Shown: in pieces, positions 6,112 through 10,673 of the stretch
Layout: every line of letters begins with the position of its first letter
How positions within the stretch are numbered: position 1 is the first letter of the stretch
From: JBDRGC01 sp043818215
GTDB lineage: Bacteria > Chloroflexota > Anaerolineae > Anaerolineales > UBA11858
Reading direction: 5' to 3'
DNA: 10,673 bases
Assembly (NCBI GenBank): GCA_043818215.1
Contig: JBDRGC010000116.1
Span: 1 to 10,673, forward strand
Translations under genes and position numbers: made by a program
Notes under the pieces: generated by a model
Told to the model about the DNA's origin: nothing
Seen by the model: only the letters and a program-made list of their open reading frames with translations
Databases searched by the model: none

Positions 6112-6231
6112 ATAGAACGCGGATAACGCGGATTAAGCGGATTTACGCGGATTATTTTAAAGAATCCGCGGTGATCCGCTGTATCCGCGTCACACCTGTA
6201 CTTGCCGCAGGTGCAAGTGTCCGCGTTCTAT
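6112..6231. repeat. GCGGAT palindromic spacer element
   Basis: The element is bounded by perfect 12-bp inverted ends: ATAGAACGCGGA (6112-6123) and TCCGCGTTCTAT (6220-6231). Inside are repeated (A)CGCGGATT-like words, an 8-bp stem CGCGGATT (6146-6153) with AATCCGCG (6163-6170), and a further imperfect pairing of 6125-6142 with 6172-6191. A 29-bp unit (6193-6221) shared with 709-737 seems to be inserted in the right arm. The element sits between the divergent hemolysin III and regulator genes. A related ACGGAT element with the same architecture lies at 8260-8380. Confidence 0.85.
6193..6221. repeat. 29-bp nested repeat, copy 2 (copy 1 at 709-737)
   Basis: This segment matches 709-737 at 25 of 29 positions, both starting CACCTG and ending CAAGTGTC, with four scattered substitutions. 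Each copy contains an imperfect palindrome (ACTTG...CAAGT). Each lies inside a different larger repeat, next to a GTGTC or GTGTCC junction, which suggests independent insertions of a small element. Confidence 0.7.
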
Positions 6232-6271
6232 TTTACCAGAAGGCTGAACGCTTATTGATTGAAAATGCGTG

Positions 6272-6300
6272 TTGACCTCACCCCATATCCGCGTTAGGAT
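6272..6300 (+). promoter_or_regulatory. Sigma-70-type promoter for the winged-helix regulator
   Basis: TTGACC (6272-6277) and TAGGAT (6295-6300) are separated by 17 bp, the optimal spacing, and both are close to consensus. Transcription would begin near 6307, between this site and the ribosome binding site GGAGA at 6316-6320. This excludes the longer in-frame start at 6269 and supports ATG 6326. Confidence 0.6.
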
Positions 6301-6325
6301 TCTTTCGGAAGTTTCGGAGAATATC

Positions 6326-7036
6326 ATGAGAAAAAACCTTACCCGCCGTCAGCAAGAGTTCCTCAGCCAGTTCCTGGATTTTGACCGGGAGATGGAAGAG
6401 CCAGTTCATTACGTCACCCTGGCCGAACATCTTGGTATTGGCAAAGTCACAGCTTACGAAATGCTGCGCCTGCTGGAAGATCGCGGGCTGGTGCGGTCTG
6501 AGTATCACCTTCCCGGCGAGGGACGCGGGCCGGGACGTTCCACCGTGCTCTTTCGACCGACCGCAGAGGCCACTCGTTTGCTCTTCGATCTGGCCGGCGG
6601 CTCTCCCGAGGACGAGGATTGGGATATAGCTAAGGAACACATTTTGCAGCAATTGCGTGAGGGTAAAGCGGTCGGTTATGATGGCTTGCTCACCGATCTG
6701 TTGGCCCGGATTCCCGAACAACGCTCGTCGCTTATCTACCTGACAGAAATGATCACTGCCACGTTGCTGGCTTTGGGCGCATTGCGAGACTCTGCGGAGG
6801 CCAGCGGGTTGGCCGGACGTCTGCGGCGCATCGGCCTGCCCGGCGAGATCGGGTTGAGCGCTTTGGGCGGGGTCAGTGTTGCCCTCTCGATGATGGAACG
6901 CGTCAACCGGCGCGTGTCCACTTTCCTTTTGGCTCAGAGCGGGAAGTACCACACCATGTTCTCTCAGCTTGGTGAGGAAAACCGCCGCCGCTTGAGCGAA
7001 TTCGCCCGTGAGGCAGCAAAGATCGTTAGCGGCTAG
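6326..7036 (+). CDS. Winged-helix DNA-binding transcriptional regulator
   Basis: From ATG 6326 the protein has 236 residues. The N-terminus, LTRRQQEFLSQFLDF (5-19), is followed by a helix-turn-helix at about 29-56 (VTLAEHLGIGKVTAYEMLRLLEDRGLV) and a probable wing GPGRSTVLFRPT (68-79), as in MarR/ArsR-like or LexA-like winged helices. The C-terminal part (about 95-236) is largely helical and rich in small and hydrophobic residues (for example GLSALGGVSVALSMM at 176-190). I do not recognise it as a known sensor domain. The start was chosen because GGAGA (6316-6320) lies five bases upstream and a promoter precedes it; the frame is open to 6269 but those codons have no support. It is divergent from hemolysin III, so it may control that gene or itself (inference). 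Its ligand and targets are unknown. Confidence 0.82.
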   Translation: MRKNLTRRQQEFLSQFLDFDREMEEPVHYVTLAEHLGIGKVTAYEMLRLLEDRGLVRSEYHLPGEGRGPGRSTVLFRPTAEATRLLFDLAGGSPEDEDWDIAKEHILQQLREGKAVGYDGLLTDLLARIPEQRSSLIYLTEMITATLLALGALRDSAEASGLAGRLRRIGLPGEIGLSALGGVSVALSMMERVNRRVSTFLLAQSGKYHTMFSQLGEENRRRLSEFAREAAKIVSG

Positions 7037-7077
7037 TATTTTTATCGAATTGTTTCGTTTTATTCAAAACGAGTCGT

Positions 7078-7232
7078 ATCATCTCAATACCCAAAGGGCA
7101 CTATAGTATTTTGTGGAAGCATCCAAGTATACCCCCCTAACCTCCCAACTTTGGGGGGAATGTGCTCCCCCAGAATTGGGGGCCGGGGGGCGTTCCCCCA
7201 TTTGCATAGTGCCCTATGGGTATTGAGAAGAT
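7078..7232. repeat. MITE-like palindromic element
   Basis: Between the left end at 7078-7111 and the inverted copy at 7206-7232 (25 of 27 positions matching) lies a 155-bp unit with no coding capacity. Its core is a second palindrome: a CCCCCCTAACC...TTGGGGGGA block (7132-7160) opposite CTCCCCCAGAATTGGGGG...GGGGGG (7165-7190). It sits in the spacer between the regulator and the acyltransferase and ends about 20 bp before the latter's start codon, so it may influence that gene's transcription. Confidence 0.75.
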
Positions 7233-7253
7233 ACAAAATGAGTCAAAAAAATT

Positions 7254-7907
7254 ATGAGTAAAACTATGGCTGGCCCCCCAAAAATCAGTAAAACACAAAC
7301 TATGCTGAGCAAGTTCTTTCTAAAGGTGACAGGCTGGAAAGTGGAAGGCAGCGTGCCTAATATTCCCAAATTTGTCGCCATTCTCGCACCGCACACTTCC
7401 AACTGGGATCTACCATTCATATTGGCAGTTATGTATGTATTGAGTGTCAGACTAAACTGGTTTGGTAAAAAAGAGATTTTCCGCTGGCCGGTTGGAGGCG
7501 TTTTCAAATGGTTGGGCGGGATTCCCATCGAGCGTAGTACGCGGCAGAATATGGTACAGCATACTGCGCAAACAATTCAGAGGCACGAGCAGATTATCGT
7601 GGGTCTCTCCCCGGAGGGGACCCGCAGCCAGACCGGGTATTGGAAGACTGGTTTTTACTATATCGCTCACGAGGCGCAGGTGCCAATTGTATTTGCCTAC
7701 CTGGATTACGCCCGCAAGGTAGGCGGTTTTGGGCCGGTGATGGAAACCACGGGCGATATCGAGGCAGATATGAAAATAATCCGTGAGTTTTACAGTGGCA
7801 TCACTGCCAAATATCCACACGAGGCAGGGGAGATCGCCATCCGTCCGCCAACCGCTGACCACCGACCGCCGACCGCCGACCACCGACCACAGACCACCGA
7901 CCGCTGA
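7254..7907 (+). CDS. Small lysophospholipid/1-acylglycerol-phosphate acyltransferase (PlsC-like)
   Basis: This 217-residue protein carries the motifs of glycerolipid acyltransferases: the catalytic H(X4)D box as HTSNWD (47-52), GGIPIER (88-94) and PEGTRS (120-125), where the family's EGTRS loop binds the phosphate of the acceptor. Such enzymes transfer an acyl chain from acyl-ACP or acyl-CoA to a lysophospholipid-type acceptor at the membrane; the acceptor here is unknown. The size fits the short cytoplasmic-facing subgroup of about 190 residues. Residues 198-217 (PPTADHR repeated) are translated from a 7-bp array and are not family sequence; the TGA stop itself lies in a CCGCTGA unit. ATG 7254 has no clear Shine-Dalgarno sequence, and ATG 7266 is an alternative. 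The gene stands alone between inverted repeats 7078-7111 and 8178-8211. Confidence 0.87.
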   Translation: MSKTMAGPPKISKTQTMLSKFFLKVTGWKVEGSVPNIPKFVAILAPHTSNWDLPFILAVMYVLSVRLNWFGKKEIFRWPVGGVFKWLGGIPIERSTRQNMVQHTAQTIQRHEQIIVGLSPEGTRSQTGYWKTGFYYIAHEAQVPIVFAYLDYARKVGGFGPVMETTGDIEADMKIIREFYSGITAKYPHEAGEIAIRPPTADHRPPTADHRPQTTDR

Positions 7908-7963
7908 CTTCTGACCGCTGACCACTGGCCGCCAATTAGCGACCGCTGGCCGCCGTCCGCTGT
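7845..7963. repeat. 7-bp degenerate tandem array (CCRCYGA)
   Basis: Seventeen consecutive heptamers tile 7845-7963 without a phase break, for example CCGCTGA (7852, 7901, 7915), CCACCGA (7859, 7880, 7894) and CCGCCGA (7866, 7873), decaying towards both ends. The first nine units overlap the acyltransferase coding end; the rest are in the spacer. The 7908-8429 gap is otherwise filled by a palindromic stretch (8105-8170), the right inverted repeat (8178-8211) and the ACGGAT element (8260-8380). I see no gene in it. Confidence 0.92.
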
Positions 7964-8104
7964 CTGCCCTCTGCTATGTTCACGTCCCTCCGCCACATTC
8001 ACAGCTTGAAGCGCTACCGCTGTATCGTTACCGTGTTGGCGCGGCCTTGCGTACAATAAGATGAGATTTAGGGGCGCATCAAGTATCTTCTCGAAAAGTT
8101 GGGG

Positions 8105-8170
8105 AAACTTCCGAAGTCTTCGTCAAGCCGTTGGGAACGAACATCCCTTGACCAGGATTCGGAAGTCTTG
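8105..8170. repeat. Imperfect repeat pair with internal stem
   Basis: AAACTTCCGAAGTCTT (8105-8120) and ATTCGGAAGTCTTG (8157-8170) share a self-complementary ACTTCCGAAGT-like word. Between them GTCAAG (8122-8127) and GGGA (8133-8136) pair with TCCCTTGAC (8144-8152) with a bulge. It adjoins the right inverted repeat at 8178, so it may be part of that element's subterminal region. Confidence 0.45.
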
Positions 8171-8259
8171 CTCCCCGAAATACTATAGTGCCCTTTGGGT
8201 GTTGAGATGATTCCGCATCAAGCTAATAGACTTGTTCCTGAATATGTAGGTAAAGAAAT

Positions 8260-8380
8260 TTGTACACGGATTCACACGGATTTACCCTTCGGGCACGATG
8301 TCACGGATACCATGTCGGTACGGCGTAAAGCCGAAATAATATAAGGAAAAATCCGTGGTATCCGTGAAATCCGTGTACAA
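8260..8380. repeat. ACGGAT palindromic spacer element
   Basis: Perfect 13-bp inverted ends TTGTACACGGATT (8260-8272) and AATCCGTGTACAA (8368-8380) enclose a second 9-bp stem, CACGGATTT (8275-8283) with AAATCCGTG (8349-8357). The architecture parallels the GCGGAT element at 6112-6231, with ACGGAT words replacing GCGGAT. It ends about 50 bp upstream of the thiamine-binding protein start. Confidence 0.85.
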
Positions 8381-8429
8381 TAAAACGTCATCGTTATTGG
8401 GGAACAACTCTAATAATCAAGGAGTTGAA

Positions 8430-8738
8430 ATGAAAGTCATTGCCGATATTTCCATTATTCCCATCGGAGTGGGGGTCTCCCTCTCCAGGTACGTGGCCGC
8501 CTGTGAGCAGATTCTGGCCGATGCCGGTTTGAACCCCCAACTGCACGCCAACGGAACCAACGTCGAGGGCGAGTGGGAGGTGGTCTTCGCGGCCATCAAG
8601 CGCTGCCACGAAGTGCTTCACGAGATGGGCGCCCCGCGCATTGCGACCAACCTGCGCCTGGGGACGCGCGTTGACAGGGTGCAGTCCATGCATGATAAAA
8701 TCGAGAGTGTCGAAACCAAACTGGCTGAAGGCTTCTAG
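8430..8738 (+). CDS. MTH1187/YqgV-family thiamine-binding protein
   Basis: This 102-residue protein matches the small COG0011 family (also DUF77), which folds as a ferredoxin-like dimer or tetramer and binds thiamine or related pyrimidines in structural work on relatives. Family signatures are IIPIGVGVSLSRYVA (9-23), GTNVEGEW (42-49), RIATNLRLGTR (70-80) and DKIESVETKL (89-98). ATG 8430 is preceded by AAGGAG (8419-8424) at five bases, an excellent site; the frame is open to 8355 but the extra codons read the ACGGAT element's end. The GNAT gene starts 25 bp downstream on the same strand, so the two are probably co-transcribed. A role in thiamine handling or salvage is suggested by the family but nothing else nearby belongs to thiamine metabolism. 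Confidence 0.9.
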   Translation: MKVIADISIIPIGVGVSLSRYVAACEQILADAGLNPQLHANGTNVEGEWEVVFAAIKRCHEVLHEMGAPRIATNLRLGTRVDRVQSMHDKIESVETKLAEGF

Positions 8739-8763
8739 CAAACAGGCGGAGCCAGATCCTACT

Positions 8764-9642
8764 ATGAATGAGCCAATGATAAAAATTCTACAACCAGGTG
8801 ACGAAGCAACGCTGGAAAGATTCCTTTTGCCTCGGGTCGACGCCTCCATGTTTTTGATTAGCAATATCCGAACGGCAGGCTTGCTCGACGAGGGTGGTCG
8901 ATACCAGGGCACCTACGCGGCTGCCTTTGACGGAGATCAAATCATCGGAGTCGTGGCGCATTCCTGGAATCAAAACCTGATCTTTCAGGCCCCGATTCAC
9001 GCTGAATCATTATGGCGGGTGGCTGTCGATGCTTCTCAGCGACCTGTGAAAGGAGTGATCGGCCCAGGCGATCAAGTCAACTCGGTTATAAAATCAATGC
9101 CGATTGAAGATGCCAACATCCAAATGGATGAGTCGGAAGGGTTGTACAACTTAGCATTGGGTGATCTGATTGTGCCTGAAGCACTTCGATGTGGTGAGGT
9201 GACCGGGCGGCGAATCGAACATCACGATCTCGAAATCGTTATCGAATGGAGGGTCGCGTATTCCATTGAAGCCCTCGGAGAAAATGACACACCCCAATTG
9301 CATGATCGCTATCGAGCAGCAATCGAGCGTTCGCTTCGGGAAAAGACCACTTGGGTACTGGAGAAAGAGGGGAAGCTGGTAGCGTGTAGCTCTTTTAATT
9401 CTGTGATTGATGAGGCCGTTCAGGTGGGAGGTGTGTGGACCCCGCCGGAGTTTCGTGAGCGGAGATATGCGCGCTGTGTTGTTGCAACCTCGTTACTGGA
9501 TGCGGAATCCCAAGGAGTGGGAAAAGCTATCTTGTTCACGGGAAATTACAATATCCCGGCCCAGAAAGCATACCTTGCCATTGGATTTAAACTAATCGGT
9601 GACTACCGCCTGACATTGTTTCGATCACCATTGAAAATATAG
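8764..9642 (+). CDS. Two-domain GNAT-family N-acetyltransferase
   Basis: From ATG 8764 the protein has 292 residues. The C-terminal part (about 160-292) is a GNAT acetyltransferase domain: TWVLEKEGKLVACSSF (196-211) is the central strand pair. VGGVWTPPEFRERRYARCVVA (221-241) is motif A, with the acetyl-CoA pyrophosphate loop in its RERRYA form, and NIPAQKAYLAIGF (263-275) is motif B. The N-terminal 150 residues look like a degenerate second GNAT-like domain (YAAAFDGDQIIGVVAH, 51-66). The substrate is unknown. The frame is open from 8641, but 8641-8738 overlaps the thiamine-binding protein in another frame, so I reject that extension. Shine-Dalgarno support at 8764 is weak (GGCGGAG about 13 bases upstream), and ATG 8776 is possible. 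Close spacing suggests an operon with the upstream gene. Confidence 0.86.
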   Translation: MNEPMIKILQPGDEATLERFLLPRVDASMFLISNIRTAGLLDEGGRYQGTYAAAFDGDQIIGVVAHSWNQNLIFQAPIHAESLWRVAVDASQRPVKGVIGPGDQVNSVIKSMPIEDANIQMDESEGLYNLALGDLIVPEALRCGEVTGRRIEHHDLEIVIEWRVAYSIEALGENDTPQLHDRYRAAIERSLREKTTWVLEKEGKLVACSSFNSVIDEAVQVGGVWTPPEFRERRYARCVVATSLLDAESQGVGKAILFTGNYNIPAQKAYLAIGFKLIGDYRLTLFRSPLKI

Positions 9643-9682
9643 CTTTGGATATGATCCCCTCCGGAATTTCGGTGGCGGAAAT

Positions 9683-9691
9683 GGGGGGGGG
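9683..9691 (+). repeat. Homopolymeric G9 tract in the GNAT-nitrilase spacer
   Basis: Nine consecutive G residues lie 51 bp upstream of the nitrilase-family start, after a partly self-complementary stretch (CCCCTCCG at 9656-9663 opposite CGGAAATGGGG). Tracts of this length can slip during replication and are also prone to sequencing error. Confidence 0.7.
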
Positions 9692-9731
9692 ACAGAGGAT
9701 CGAGAGTGTAGAGTAGAAGTCGATGAGCAGT

Positions 9732-9745
9732 GAGGTGAAAACTTG
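9732..9745 (+). promoter_or_regulatory. Ribosome binding site and TTG start of the nitrilase-family gene
   Basis: GAGGTGA (9732-9738) stands four bases before TTG 9743. An in-frame TGA at 9731-9733 excludes any start further upstream, and the next in-frame ATG (9830) would remove the first strand of the nitrilase fold. TTG is therefore the likely start. Confidence 0.75.
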
Positions 9746-10673
9746 ACGAACAGCACACAGATTTCAGTATTATCCGCCCAATTCCCCGTTTCCCTCTCCA
9801 TCCGGCAAAACCTGGAAACGATTCTTGGGATGCTCGATCATGCCCAGCCGGGTGATATGGTTGTGTTCCCGGAAGGCTCTGTTTCGGGGTATTCGCATGA
9901 CTTATCCTTTTTGGATGAGATCAACCAGCAAGAACTGCAAGCGGCCCTGGAACGACTCCGTGGCGAGGCCCGCAAACGGGGAATCCACCTGTGGGCGGGG
10001 TCATGCACCCTGGCAGGGAATCGGTGGTTCAATTCGGCTTTTGGATTCACCCCCGAGGGTGAGACTCACATATACCGAAAAATCAATCTGGCAACCCACG
10101 AACGGGGAGTCTTGACCCCAGGGGTCGATTTGCCGGTGTTCCTGCTGGCTACGTCAGAAGGGCTGGTGACAGTGGGCATACAAATCTGTCGAGAAATCCG
10201 TTATCCCGAACAGTGGGGTTGGCTGGCCCGTCAGGGCGCGCAGGTCATACTGCATCTCAACAACGCCGTCGGGGATGACAGCTACCAGCTAGTGTGGCGC
10301 AGTCATCTGGTCAGCCGGGCAGCGGAGACGCAGCGATTCGTGGTCAGTGTCAATAACACCGCTCCGCAGCAGGTCAGCCCGACGATTGCCGTGGCCCCGG
10401 ACGGGCAGGTGCTGGCTGAAATCGTGTCCGCTGGATGTGAATTTTTCCGGGTTCGACTTGATCTCTCTCGGGTTTCGAATTGGTATATCGACCAGTGCCG
10501 CCCGGATGTGGTTGCCATAGATGTCCCCGAAAAAGATGAACGCCGCAGGATTGTCAAATCAATGGATATAGCAAAGATTCAAATCGATTTCAAAGAGTTA
10601 CAAAACAACCCTACCCTTTTCGAAGACGCCAACTTCAACGCCCGAACGGAAGCCCTGGATTTTATCACCCTCA
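9743..10673 (+). CDS. Nitrilase-superfamily carbon-nitrogen hydrolase, 3' end outside window
   Basis: The frame is open from TTG 9743 to the right edge (310 residues visible). It carries the catalytic Glu-Lys-Cys triad of the nitrilase superfamily: VVFPEGS (Glu44), YRKINL (Lys113) and ICREIRYPE (Cys149). Enzymes of this family hydrolyse non-peptide C-N bonds in nitriles, amides or carbamoyl compounds through a thioimidate or acyl-enzyme on the cysteine. The core sandwich seems to end near residue 260 (WYIDQCRPDVV, about 250-260). A charged linker and a further segment (DIAKIQIDFKELQ...) continue out of the window, so the protein is probably longer than a plain amidase or carries a second domain. 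Substrate unknown. It lies 100 bp after the GNAT gene on the same strand, possibly in one operon. Confidence 0.87.
   Translation, partial: MTNSTQISVLSAQFPVSLSIRQNLETILGMLDHAQPGDMVVFPEGSVSGYSHDLSFLDEINQQELQAALERLRGEARKRGIHLWAGSCTLAGNRWFNSAFGFTPEGETHIYRKINLATHERGVLTPGVDLPVFLLATSEGLVTVGIQICREIRYPEQWGWLARQGAQVILHLNNAVGDDSYQLVWRSHLVSRAAETQRFVVSVNNTAPQQVSPTIAVAPDGQVLAEIVSAGCEFFRVRLDLSRVSNWYIDQCRPDVVAIDVPEKDERRRIVKSMDIAKIQIDFKELQNNPTLFEDANFNARTEALDFITL

Larger units (their letters stand above)
7078..8211. mobile_element. Segment bounded by 34-bp inverted repeats, carrying an acyltransferase gene
   Basis: The left end 7078-7111 and the right end 8178-8211 are inverted copies matching at 33 of 34 positions; the only difference is at 8201. 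Shared core words are CCCAAAGGGCACTATAG on the left and its complement on the right. The 1134-bp interval contains the PlsC-like gene (7254-7907), a 7-bp array and a third, inward copy of the right end (7206-7232). No transposase or recombinase is encoded and I see no clear target-site duplication in the immediate flanks. It may be a non-autonomous transposon with a passenger gene, or a complete small element plus a solo end that inserted separately. The inverted repeat itself is certain; the mobile-element reading is inference. Confidence 0.55.

Noticed and set aside
6269..6325. Longer start of the winged-helix regulator
   Set aside because: A promoter (6272-6300) overlaps it and GGAGA supports ATG 6326.
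7790..8056. Minus-strand frame of 88 residues with a WSAVGGR repeat
   Set aside because: It is a passive translation of the 7-bp array with no ribosome binding site.
7060..8225. Target-site duplication around the 34-bp ends
   Set aside because: The bases just outside (GAGTCGT left, TCCGCATC right) show no convincing direct repeat.
8355..8429. Longer start of the thiamine-binding protein
   Set aside because: These codons read the end of the ACGGAT palindrome; ATG 8430 has a strong AAGGAG and matches the family N-terminus.
8641..8763. N-terminal extension of the GNAT protein
   Set aside because: It overlaps the thiamine-binding gene in another frame and has no family character.

Overview
The window looks like part of a bacterial chromosome, most plausibly an Anaerolineae-type Chloroflexota or a similar repeat-rich environmental lineage. 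That placement is an inference from two things: the gene mix (a COG2403 / cyclic-2,3-diphosphoglycerate-synthetase-like GTPase, an MTH1187-type thiamine-binding protein, an APT-like phosphoribosyltransferase with a DEWVETGAQ loop) and spacers filled with palindromic and short tandem repeats. No rRNA, tRNA or other clade marker is present to confirm it.

Layout, left to right. (1) The C-terminal part of a beta-type DNA methyltransferase runs in from the left edge (+, to 620). (2) A 317-bp spacer holds two opposed copies of a GGTTGAGTA...TCGAAACC repeat and a strong terminator hairpin. (3) Four minus-strand genes follow: the COG2403 GTPase (938-2257), argS (2458-4230), an APT-like phosphoribosyltransferase (4629-5147) and a hemolysin III/TrhA membrane protein (5386-6063). 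Their spacers contain an 8-bp tandem array, a hairpin repeat flanked by inverted 7-bp arrays, a CGTTCCCACGC hairpin and a G-rich tract. (4) A divergent spacer with a GCGGAT palindrome leads to a plus-strand winged-helix regulator (6326-7036). (5) A PlsC-like acyltransferase (7254-7907) lies between 34-bp inverted repeats (7078-7111 and 8178-8211) that match at 33 of 34 positions, and a 7-bp array overlaps its 3' end. (6) An ACGGAT palindrome precedes a probable plus-strand operon: thiamine-binding protein (8430-8738), two-domain GNAT acetyltransferase (8764-9642) and a nitrilase-family amidohydrolase starting at TTG 9743 that runs off the right edge.

The genes mostly read as housekeeping or small-molecule metabolism and do not form one obvious pathway. 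I do not see a defence island, prophage or biosynthetic cluster. The least ordinary content is between the genes: nearly every spacer carries a different palindromic or tandem repeat, some nested in each other. The best candidate for something undescribed is the TIR-bounded acyltransferase segment without a transposase, whose encoded C-terminus is supplied by the 7-bp array.
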